A stretch of DNA of 64,000 nt, from NCBI GenBank assembly GCA_024704765.1, contig JAKMXF010000266.1, positions 496,001 to 560,000 of the forward strand. Direction: 5' to 3'. Both the position numbers and the translations under genes were made by a program. Below the pieces are notes generated by a model that worked only from the letters and a program-made list of their open reading frames with translations, was not told where the DNA came from and did not search any database. The DNA comes from Oopsacas minuta (taxonomy: Eukaryota > Porifera > Hexactinellida > Lyssacinosida > Leucopsacidae). Numbering within the stretch: position 1 is the stretch's first letter; every line of letters begins with the position of its first letter. Shown piece by piece: positions 54,959-64,000 of this stretch.

Positions 54959-57900
54959 TCAGTTAACAGCCAGTGTTGATGGTGGTTTGTTCCTAACGTT
55001 AGGACTGAGTGTAGTAGAAGTTGGTTTCTTTAAACTATTGCTTCTCTTTCTAAGTTGTGTTTTGTACATTGCATCATAGAAGGCTGTAGATTCAGGGTTA
55101 TTTCTGTTTATTTCATCTTTTAGGCGTTCGAAGCGTTCCAATTCATACTCATCTGTTGCCTTTGATTGTTTAGTAGGCTGCTCTGTGGATACTGTATCTG
55201 ATTCAACTAAAGGAGTGTATAGTTTGCTAAGAAATTCTGATAAATAAATTACCAGAGCCTTCGTTTCAAGTAGATCGAGATAGCTTGTATTCTCGTATTA
55301 TTAACGAATTATATTGTAGATTTATAGACTAATTGTAAGTCAAAACTGAACTGATCAGAATAACATATTTGCGTTTTGGAATGACCATAAATTGATGATA
55401 ATAGATTGAGGTTATTATGGATAATGCATATTAGCTGCTTGAATCATTCAAGGCAGTCCAAATATAATTTATAGTTCTTATGAGGTAAATATTCAAATTA
55501 GTTAAGGTTTGTCTTTGGGGAAATCGATCGAGCTTCAAATAGATTAACCATTTAAAAATCACCACGGGACTAAGTAGATCAGTTACATTTGAGTTAAAAC
55601 TATTTCATTGAAAATGGCAAAGAATTATGAATGTTCGAAATCTTATAATAATGATCTCAAAATGTAGATTAATTGAAAAACCGCGTTTAAATGTAAGCTT
55701 GATATATCGCATGACGTACATTTCAGTTCTAACAATATGTAATGAAATTCATTGAAATGATCGAGATTTGAAATTTCAGTAATTCATTGACTTAGAGATT
55801 ATTAGTTAAAAGCACTTCTGTTAGAAATGCTGTCTGATACACGATTTCTCAATATAGTCCAGCTCTTAGATGTCATAATGGTACCAACGATGTGTGACTT
55901 CTATACGTTCGTCTGCTCCGCAAATTGGTACTTAGGTGTGTACTCTGTATGGAGTAATTTTCAGAGTAGAACTTTACAAATACACAAATTCATCATATTT
56001 CACACCTTAGACCATGGACGGTTTCAATTCAGAATTAATTCCTTCAATTCCCATTCCGCAGTCAAATTTTCGGACTTAATTCTCATTCTCAGCCCTTTAA
56101 TTACAGGAATTATGGACTTAAGTCCCATTCCCATTCTGAATGGGAATGGGACTTGAAACATAAATCCCAATTCCATTCATGAATTGAACCCATTACTGCC
56201 TTAGATATAGATTTAAATGATATTACGATGTATTGACTCCAATGACTAATTAAGCAAATTATCCCCCGCCACTCCAAATCTGTTGACTATGACATTTTTG
56301 TATTACGAAACACTATGATGTGCTATTAGATACGGGAGCCGTACATGTCCATAATATTTGCTTACATCACAACTGTATATAAAGTAATTAAAGTAAACCT
56401 CAGTCAATACACCTGTGTTATATAATATAAGCTATTACGTATTTCATAACTCACAAATTGTCTTCTCATTATTAATGGAAATACATATAAAGTTAATGTA
56501 AGGAATAAATCATACATAGGGATACTTGCCAACCTGAGTGAAGAAAAGCGCGAAGGAAGGTACTGATTTAGCGGGATATTGCGGGATGTAGCAGATTGTA
56601 TTAGACTGTACTGCAAAAAAGCAGGACAATAAAGGTTTTTGGCGAGACAGTTGGCAAGTATGCATCGGGATATCGTCATATGTTTTTATACGATAATCGT
56701 ATTTAACTAGAATAGAGATTTCAAGTAGACTAAAATCTCAATGAATATCAAAACAAATTCTTATATCCCATACTACAGCAGGGGTTTCCAATCTTTTCAC
56801 CCGTGGACCCCCTACCATAGGATGCAATACAAATTTTGAGAACCTGTGGACCCTTGTTGTCGTTAATGTATCACTGGGATCAATTTTGGAAACAGCGTAA
56901 TAGAAATCCCTTAACTCAGCTTTTTAATGGGTAAGAACAGCCCTGTTGGTGAATTTTGTTGGATATTTTTCATCAAGGATTCTGACCCAACACATAGTAC
57001 TATTAAAGTAGATAATATTAAGCTACATACCCATAGTATTATTTTGTAGAGGAAAAATCTGCAGGTACCAAGTTTCAAACTCATTCAACATTTTCTGTCT
57101 GGATTGATCTACCATAACCTGACAATGTTCAGTTTGAGGTCTCACTACTTGTATCTGATTCATGAGCTCTTTATACTTCCCTTTAAGTTCAGTTAATCTA
57201 TGAATATTTTCAAATTCTTCCTGCTCCAATACTGTTTCCCTTCTTTCGTGTAGTTTATTTGTTTCTAGGAAATGTTTATGACTATCAATCTCCTTTTTAA
57301 TATCATTTAATGCTAGAGTTTGTTCGTGTAGAATTTTCCTCTTCTCATGCAATATAGATTTGTTCTCTACCAGAACTTTATTGATGCCTCTACCTCGTTC
57401 TTTCTTAAATTCTTCAAATGCCTAACAAAAATTGAGAGAATAATACAAATTCCACTTACCAGCGGTTCCCAACCTGAGGTCCACCAGATGTCGAGTCCAG
57501 TTAATCAGACCACGTTACTCTGAACAAAGCTTTCGGATTAAGTGGAGATGACTATACCGTATTTGCTATAGTAGCACCAGCTATCAGATTTGGTATATAC
57601 TATTAATTATCCGGTCTGAACTAACTAAGGTTATGACTTCACAACCATGGAATTCAGTTGGTTATTAATCACATGCAAGCGAAGTATGAATTTAGCTCGC
57701 ATGGTAGGCAATTTTCTGGGATAGACGATAATTCGAGTAAATACGATATGTATTGATTGAATATAGTAAAACTCAGTTAATAGTAGAGTTCCTGCTATAT
57801 TTACATAGAAATGTAGTATGTTAATTAATTTTGGTTCAGAAATGTCGTAAGGATTAACCTGAAGTACAAGATGTTATCCTGGGTAAGTATTACCCGTACC

Positions 57901-60900
57901 GAGTTCTGCTACATAATCAACCGCATAGCTGTTACCATTCAAATTATACGTATAGAATTTAATTTTCTTAAAATGGTGGAAATATCGCATAGAAACGTCT
58001 AAAGAGGGGTAATCTAAAGAAGGGCAAATTCGACTATCGACAATATCATTAACTAATATCAATGTTATCCTTACTTCCTGTTTGCTGGGAGGAGCATCAT
58101 TATTTTCCCTAAGTGAACCGAGAGAAGAACATGAAGTGTCCTGGTCACGCCCTCCCTCATGTACTCCAGGTCCCTGCTGGTTAGAAGGGACTGATTTTTT
58201 CTTGGTTGCAGCAGTGATTGGGTTGCTATGAGCTCCCTGTAAATGGGAGGGAACTACCCCTATACCAAATCCTTGACTGTCTATATCTCCCACCTGTGTG
58301 TCACGTTCCTTCCCCTTCTCCTCGGGTACCGGCTGAGGGGCGGGGCGAGAAAGATTCTGAGTAGTGCGACCTCCTCTGGAGCCAGAACGATCTGACTTTT
58401 CTTTGCGACCTAAATTACATATCTGTTGTTGATAACCTCCATTGAGTCATAAAGGGACTATCTGGTGAACGATCCCAATTAACAGAATCCATTGTATTAT
58501 TATAACAGTATAACCTGTATGAGTAGAATGTACATGAGCAGTATTTACAGCAGATGAGGTAGATGCTGCTGCTATCTCTACAGAAGGAGCTGTGTTAACT
58601 GTTGTAGGAGTTCTCGAGTTAGATGTAGAGGTAGATCTTACTAGTGTCCTGAAATGAGATAGTAGTTCTTTCACTTGTCTCAGGTTCTGAATGTCTAACT
58701 CTGGAATACTTCCTATAATCGTACAAAGTAAATACATGTAGATATACCTCCAGTAATAAACATACAATCAAATAGAAAACTATTAAATTCCAAAATGAAT
58801 AATTGAGAACTTCAGAATACAGTGGAAATTATTGAAACGGTTATTAACAAGCCGTTACTTGTAATTACGACCGTTGCTGTGGGAATGGAATTTCAATTCC
58901 CATTCCCATTCCCACAGGAAATGCTATGGGAATTCCTATTCTCACTGCAACCCTGGATATTATACATGTATTATTAGCCCCTAATGTATTCTTACATTAT
59001 ACGTTGATAATTTCTGTAGATTTCACTTAACAACTAAATTTCTAACCTCGTGTGTTACTTTAAAATTTTGTAATAATCAATTCAGATCAAGAATGGTAAT
59101 AAAATTAGAATAGAATATATAAAGTAAATTTCGTTTGAGGATTTGAGAGAGATAATTATCAATTGGATGCCTAATACATTGATTTACTATTAGCTAATAA
59201 ACACAAGCTCTAGAACTCACCCTCAATATACTTCTGTATCTGTCCCTGCATTAACTTAATCTGTACCTCACTCATAGGTTCATAACTAACATCTCTTCTA
59301 CCACTAAGAGCATCCTGTAGCTTTAGCTCCTGTCTTAGATGCTTGATCTCCTTCTCATACTCTTCTAACATAATATAAGGATCTTGCTGTATTGCCTGCT
59401 GGGGAGTAGAACGTACACACATCATCCTCTGAGAGAATCTTAGAGTGGATAAAGTCTCATCTATATGTTCCTCTTCTGTCCATATATTAGCTATCAGTAT
59501 TGTTTGACATGATCCTCCAATGCTATAAGGGATTATTATACGTAATAATGTGTAAGTTACTACAGTTTTCATGGTAATTAGTGAAATTAGGTAAAAAGAG
59601 TTCAAATCCATTATAGCTTACCTATCCTTGAGGAAGTGAGTGAGTTTGCTCTGTCTATAAGGCACATGATCACGTTTAGTATCTGCTAGAGCAACCACAA
59701 CCTGCTCCAGGAATGTAAGAGACTTATTAATGTACAGAGCTTCTTTCTGTACATTACCTCCTGATCCTGTCTTCTTTAATCTCTCAGATCCTGCTAGGTC
59801 TACTATGTTAAGCTTAGACTGGAAGTAACGAGAAGTAGAGTGAGTACGAGATCTGCTCTCAATGTACAGAGTGAAGATACAATGAGACCTATAAAACAAT
59901 TGATTTATTCATATTTTCATATAATTGTAGACCCTCGCTAATCCGAACAGCCCCGTACAAATGAAATAATTATAATTCGGATTAGTGAATAGCATTGCAT
60001 TAATAAAATACTATAGCACATATTATGAATGTTGTAGAAACAATGAAAAGGCTGTAAATATTTGTAATAATATACATGTACAGCAGAACTCGGATAAGAC
60101 GTGACCCTTGGAGAAACATAATTAGTACGTATGTACTATCCGAGTATACGTCTTAACTGAGGTAAACTGTAATATTTTAATCCGCAGTAGAATATTAGAA
60201 TTGTGTAATGATTTATAGCTGCAGAACGAAGTTGTTTCCTCTATTCGATGAGAAAACTCACAAATTTTCAATCATAAATGACAAATACCTTTCTCCAATA
60301 AAGAAACGAACAAAGCATCCAAACAAATACTTAAAATATGTTCAGTAAAACCTCGAAAAGATGTTTTCCATTGCTACACAAAATGTAATAAAAGTGAACA
60401 CTTCTTATATGTGAACATTTGGCTTGTCCCAGATGTTCACTTCTTGGAGGCTTTACTGTATTTATACATCCCTAATTAAAGTGTGCCTGTTGATTGCAAC
60501 TACCAAAGGAATTGACCGAAAACATACATTTCAACTGATTCCACTATAATATGCAAACCTTGAAGACACTCTATTCAACATATGTTCCCCAATACAACGA
60601 TTAGTCTCTCCCTCAAACAGAAAGTTAAGAGCCTCTTCCTCATTTCTAGATTGTCTAACACTCAATCCTTTAACCCCAACAACACCACACTCCTCTGTCA
60701 CTACAAGTTTATCACTCACACTATCATTTAATCCTCCTAACAAATCGTATAACGATTCATTGTATATCTCTAGATATGAAGCTTTAATACTAACATCCTG
60801 TTCATATCTCTCATCTATCTCCTGATATAGATTGTGTATTAATCGTGGTAATATCCCGCGATGTCTGTAGCTCTGTCCGGGACCTGATATGGAGTAGGTC

Positions 60901-61728
60901 TTACCAGCTCCTGTCTGTCCGAAGGCTAGCACAGTACCGCTGTATCCGTCTAGTGCACGGGATACCAAATCTTCTGCACATGACTCGAATACCTAGATTG
61001 TGTAGAATAATAATTATTACATGACATTTTAGAGTAATACATAATTCATAATATATAAACTAGTTATTAATACATTATTGACGCCCTCCTAAGGTCTGTA
61101 GCCAGATGCCAAAAAGCGAAACCCTGGCAGTGTTTCACCAGACATTTAGGCAAGGGGGACTAATTACCCCCTCACCCCCTGCTCTACCCCTTGGATTTAT
61201 TCAGGGATTTATGGTATATAATAGAATGCAATGATGAGTGATATGCAATACAGTGTAACATTCACAAACGGGGTGCCAGGGTTGCCGAAAATGCTACCCC
61301 GTTCTTAGAGGTTCATTTAATGGGATTAGAAATTCGCTTTATATATTTTTCACTCCGTTTCCAGAGATCTCCCGTTTGAGGTAAAACTATGTAATGAAAG
61401 CTAATAAGTTAATATTCATATAAATATACCTCTTAAACATAAACAGATTTAAAATCAAATTAATATCGGAGTTTCTATAAAGTTGTGTTCACGAGATAAA
61501 TAATAAACATTTCACAACCTCTTCCTGCGAAACATTATGCAGTAGTCCGTCTACAGTGAATGAGAAGTCCAGCTGTTGATTATCTATATGTCCCCGTGTA
61601 GGATGTGGAGGTAGATGTACTTTAATTGTATTAGTAGATGTGTCTAACTCCAGGAGATCATCAGCAAACTGACAGGTTGGCTTAGTACGGATATAAACTT
61701 GTACTCTGTCTGTCTTCCTAGCTAGCAT
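54959..61728 (-). CDS. KIF9: Kinesin-9 motor protein
   Basis: Eight exons, 61519-61728, 60559-60992, 59622-59888, 59221-59522, 58515-58712, 58075-58409, 57031-57421 and 54959-55236, give 804 residues with all phases compatible (human KIF9 790). The N-terminal motor domain (about 1-345) has P-loop GQTGAGKT near 95-102, SSR and NxxSSRSH-type switch I (completed by splicing), DLAGSER switch II near 246, and INKSLTFLEQVVVAL, all KIF9-like. VDSR-type neck and coil blocks follow: LRQVKELLSHFR, GDIDSQGFGIGVV, AFEEFKKERGRGINKVLVENKSIL and a C-terminal FYDAMYKTQLRKR. Kinesin-9 works in motile flagella and cilia at the central pair. A Ser/Thr/Ala-rich insert (exon 58515-58712) is unlike human KIF9. Introns carry MITE-like pieces. 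Confidence 0.9.
56020..56185. repeat. CCCATTCC/GGGAATGG-rich palindromic repeat
   Basis: Repeated cccattcc / gggaatgg words that can pair with themselves, in a KIF9 intron. A similar cluster is at 58870-58950, and a short one is near 28795. Confidence 0.55.
56775..56870. mobile_element. hAT-like MITE fragment
   Basis: The sequence ggggtttccaatcttttcac followed by ccgtggacccc is the inverted end seen at 30060-30085, and gaacctgtggaccc matches the other terminus. Confidence 0.5.
60343..60458. mobile_element. TIR element (MITE), relative of 40451-40535
   Basis: Starts cagtaaaacctcgaaaagat and ends tcttggaggctttactg|TA. The internal parts (aagtgaacacttctt / gttcacttcttgg) also pair. It lies in the intron between KIF9 exons 2 and 3. 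Confidence 0.65.
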
Positions 61729-61856
61729 TCTGTGCTTATTAAAAGTAATTTATATGACAGATAATTATAATAAATACTTATTTATAACAGGTGCAAGTGA
61801 GATTGTAAACAAATATGTAAATAAATGGACAGCTCTAATAAATGTATACTAATATA

Positions 61857-62100
61857 CACTCCCTGGCCAAAAGTATTGGAACACCCTGCCACAATTGACA
61901 CCTGGCACCAAAGGCATGTTACCTTAGTTGTATACTAATAGGCTAAAGGTGATTTTTTAAAATATATAACTTAAATATATCATAAGCAACGAATGATAAC
62001 ACGAAATTGTCTACTTTCTGCAATTGCATAGAATCTTTCAACATATTAATGCCTTGTGCCACAAGTGGTAAAGTGTTCCAATACTTTTGGCCAGGCAATG
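61857..62100. mobile_element. Tc1/mariner-type MITE
   Basis: A 244-bp element with nearly perfect inverted ends of about 28 bp (cactccctggccaaaagtat ... and its inverse ending ggccaggcaatg), flanked by TA on both sides. The ctggccaaaagtattggaac core is the widely seen Tc1-family terminus. There is no transposase. Confidence 0.85.
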
Positions 62101-62127
62101 TATATTTTTGCTGTAAGAATGTGGATA

Positions 62128-62210
62128 CAGTGGGTATCGCCCACAAGAACACCGGTTAAAAGAACATATGTTAATACTCCCAAGGGTGTTCTTATAAGCG
62201 ATAACCACTG
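62128..62210. mobile_element. 83-bp TIR element (MITE)
   Basis: The ends cagtgggtatcgcccacaag and cttataagcgataaccactg are inverted repeats, with TA on both sides. A diverged relative is at 8388-8450. Confidence 0.75.
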
Positions 62211-62420
62211 TATATATTTCCAATTTGTACACTATACTATATGTAGTATAGCCGGTATTTCTCTACAAAAATAACTAATAAACTAGATTGTTTAGATCAT
62301 TTTTGCCATTGTCAACCTCCTATTTTCTCAAATAAATTAGGCTAAAACTTCACTAAAGTAGCAGAAGTTATAATTATATGCATTCAATCAATTTCACTCT
62401 CAGTACGTATTCAATAAGCG

Positions 62421-63497
62421 TCATGTGAAGAAATCCACAACATCTTCCATTTCTCTATTTTTGGCCTCTTTATAAGCCCACCTCTCTTCCATTAGTCTGA
62501 CAGAATCTTTCCAATTTTCATGAAAAACTCGCTGCCCACAAGCAAGGCATTTCTTCCCTCCTTCAAACGGAGGAGTTTTCAAATATTGATCAATACACGA
62601 ATAATGGTAGAGATGAGAACAACATAAAACTCTAACGGGGTATAAAGGATCAGTAGATTCGTTTGAAAATATAGGATTAATTGGAAGAGACTCTAAATTA
62701 CAAATATGACAAATATCTGACACACTTTTCCTAAAACATTTATCAATTAAACATTCTGCTACAAGTTTCAGAGACGGACTCGGTTTAAACAGGACTCCTT
62801 TATCTGATTTCTTGGCTAACGGAGGGTTAACACAGGCTCTAGCTATCTCTGTAGCTTCTGCATTGAATATTTTACATAAATGAATTGGAATATTTGAGTT
62901 TCTTATCTGAACTCCAACTGCTTCAATAGGATAAGAATCAGGAATACTCAATTTAATTTCCAAAATATAATTTCCTCTTTTCAAAGAAATTATTAAACAA
63001 CCAGCCTTCAGGCGTTGTTTCAGTGTATCTGTTTTTGGATCAATCAAATATGATTTTACATAACTAAGCTCATCAGCACAAGCTGACAGAGGATTTTCTT
63101 GAAGGAATGTTCGAATAAAATAGCATATTTTATGAACATGTGCTTGACCTGTTAAATTATTAGCTTCTACATCGCATTTAGCTGCAAGGCCTTTGAGTAG
63201 AACAGGACTGATAGTTTTACTCTTTAGTTCTATCAAAACTGGATTCAATGGGTAACCCTGTGTAGGGAATTGAAATAGAATAGTTATCTGTTTACATTCA
63301 GTGCAGTATACGCGTACTTGGACCATTTCACGGTTACACGTGATAATAGTGTAACCATCTTTTACAAGGAGACGTTGATAAAGTTTATCTAACTCTTGAC
63401 GGATGAACTTTTCTGTGTTTTGATCTGAAGTATTTGTCTCGTCAATAGATTCTTCGTTATAATTATGTGAAGTATTAGGAGCTAACCTATCGGCCAT
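62421..63497 (-). CDS. RWD-RING E3 ligase-like protein
   Basis: A 358-residue frame from the ATG at 63497. The frame stays open upstream to 63587 without domain-like residues, and an AG just before 63497 hints at a 5' untranslated intron. Two RWD-like lobes are visible: about 30-130 (QELDKLYQRLLVKDG, FPTQGYPLNPVLIEL) and about 135-240 (GNYILEIKLSIPDSYPIEAVGV). A C-terminal RING-type cluster follows (CHIC ... LCCSHLYHYSCI ... KCLACG) with the tail WKDSVRLMEERWAYKEAKNREMEDVVDFF. The layout resembles FANCL and an uncharacterised eukaryote-wide RWD-RING family more than RNF25 or RNF14. By family it is a ubiquitin ligase that recruits an E2 through RING. It is not FANCL by sequence feel, since the ELF part is absent. 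Confidence 0.7.
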   Translation of the reverse strand: MADRLAPNTSHNYNEESIDETNTSDQNTEKFIRQELDKLYQRLLVKDGYTIITCNREMVQVRVYCTECKQITILFQFPTQGYPLNPVLIELKSKTISPVLLKGLAAKCDVEANNLTGQAHVHKICYFIRTFLQENPLSACADELSYVKSYLIDPKTDTLKQRLKAGCLIISLKRGNYILEIKLSIPDSYPIEAVGVQIRNSNIPIHLCKIFNAEATEIARACVNPPLAKKSDKGVLFKPSPSLKLVAECLIDKCFRKSVSDICHICNLESLPINPIFSNESTDPLYPVRVLCCSHLYHYSCIDQYLKTPPFEGGKKCLACGQRVFHENWKDSVRLMEERWAYKEAKNREMEDVVDFFT

Positions 63498-64000
63498 TCT
63501 AGACAACTGAAAAATGAGTTGAACGAAATTATTAGTTTCATACATGTATAGGAAATCACGGGATTTAAAATATAGTAAGTAATGCATTAGGATCGCTTAT
63601 TGTACCAAATCTTTTCATATTACAGAGATTTCAGATTAAGTAATACAAATGCTATGGGAGTGATGTTATTGCGGCATCAGGCTTGGTTCATGATAAGCGA
63701 CCCTGACTGTAGCAGAAACAAATGAATGTATAGATGTAACCAAATTAGCGTTCCACATTCCACCAAATTCACCATATTGAAACCTCGACACAGTATTCTG
63801 TCTCGTACCTTAACTGGTCGCAGAGGATCAATTGCCCTAACTCCATCCATATACTATGGCCTTACAAAAACTTGTTTAAATATTATGTACATATATACCA
63901 GTATGCAAATAAGTATATTTAAACATTAAACACGAATAAAAATCTACTACAAATGACGAGAAATTATAAACTAGACTTAAGCAGCTGTTTGGTGTATTTC
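63498..64000. other. Right-edge spacer
   Basis: Upstream of the RWD-RING gene; no gene is supported to the window edge. The short open frame at 63726-63929 has no motif. Confidence 0.35.

Larger units (their letters stand above)
55237..57030. other. KIF9 intron with repeats
   Basis: A 1.8-kb intron. The GGGAAT/CCCATTCC-rich stretch at about 56020-56185 and the hAT-MITE-like fragment at about 56775-56870 are the only structured parts. The longest open frame on the + strand (55827-56156) is not supported as a gene. Confidence 0.45.
61729..62420. other. Spacer between KIF9 and the RWD-RING gene
   Basis: Dominated by two MITEs (61857-62100 and 62128-62210). No gene is supported. Confidence 0.5.

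Noticed and set aside
55827-56156. 109-codon open frame on the + strand in a KIF9 intron
   Set aside because: The composition is random, part of it is the CCCATTCC repeat, and there is no motif.

Overview
This is nuclear DNA from an animal, most likely an invertebrate. The evidence is AT-rich sequence, short GT-AG introns (many 50-500 bp), and metazoan-type genes: an 11-PDZ scaffold, a Roco/LRRK kinase-family gene, GM130, kinesin-9, Rab9, UBE2Q, GRXCR-like and SMIM30-like. A kinesin-9 gene implies motile cilia or flagella. The dense packing and nested genes suggest a compact genome; a sponge or another early-branching animal is possible, but no single sequence here settles that.

Layout. 1-7.8 kb: an uninterrupted gene for a 1903-residue multi-PDZ scaffold on the + strand, then a repeat-bearing spacer. 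7.8-8.0 kb: a small SMIM30-like membrane protein. 8.8-30.1 kb: one very large minus-strand LRRK-like gene, reconstructed as 35 coding exons with every splice phase compatible (2125 residues). Its order is small-GTPase domain, unknown linker, leucine-rich repeats, Roc, COR, degenerate kinase, WD40. Three of its introns hold five genes on the opposite strand: mL43; POLD2 plus an NHL-propeller protein; a small membrane protein plus a mitochondrial SSB. 30.2-34.6 kb: a broken and an intact Rab9 copy flanking a secreted or anchored protein gene that carries two frameshifts. 35-42 kb: GINS4/SLD5, a UBE2Q-type E2 and a WBP2-like GRAM protein. 42-43.3 kb: a GRXCR-like protein. 43.6-53.7 kb: GM130/GOLGA2, whose largest intron holds two almost identical, head-to-head single-exon genes of unknown function. 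55-61.7 kb: kinesin-9 (KIF9). 62.4-63.5 kb: an RWD-RING protein.

There is no operon-style pathway. Recurrent themes are membrane traffic (Rab9, GM130), DNA replication (POLD2, GINS4, mtSSB) and cilia (KIF9). Introns and spacers are littered with short terminal-inverted-repeat elements (MITEs) of Tc1/mariner-pogo and hAT-like kinds, and with one roughly 500-bp dispersed repeat present twice.

The most unusual object is the LRRK-like gene. It appears to carry two GTPase domains and a kinase domain stripped of its catalytic residues, and its start codon is split by an intron. Exon borders and joins were worked out by eye from splice signals, reading-frame phase and remembered family features. 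No alignment, transcript or structure was available.
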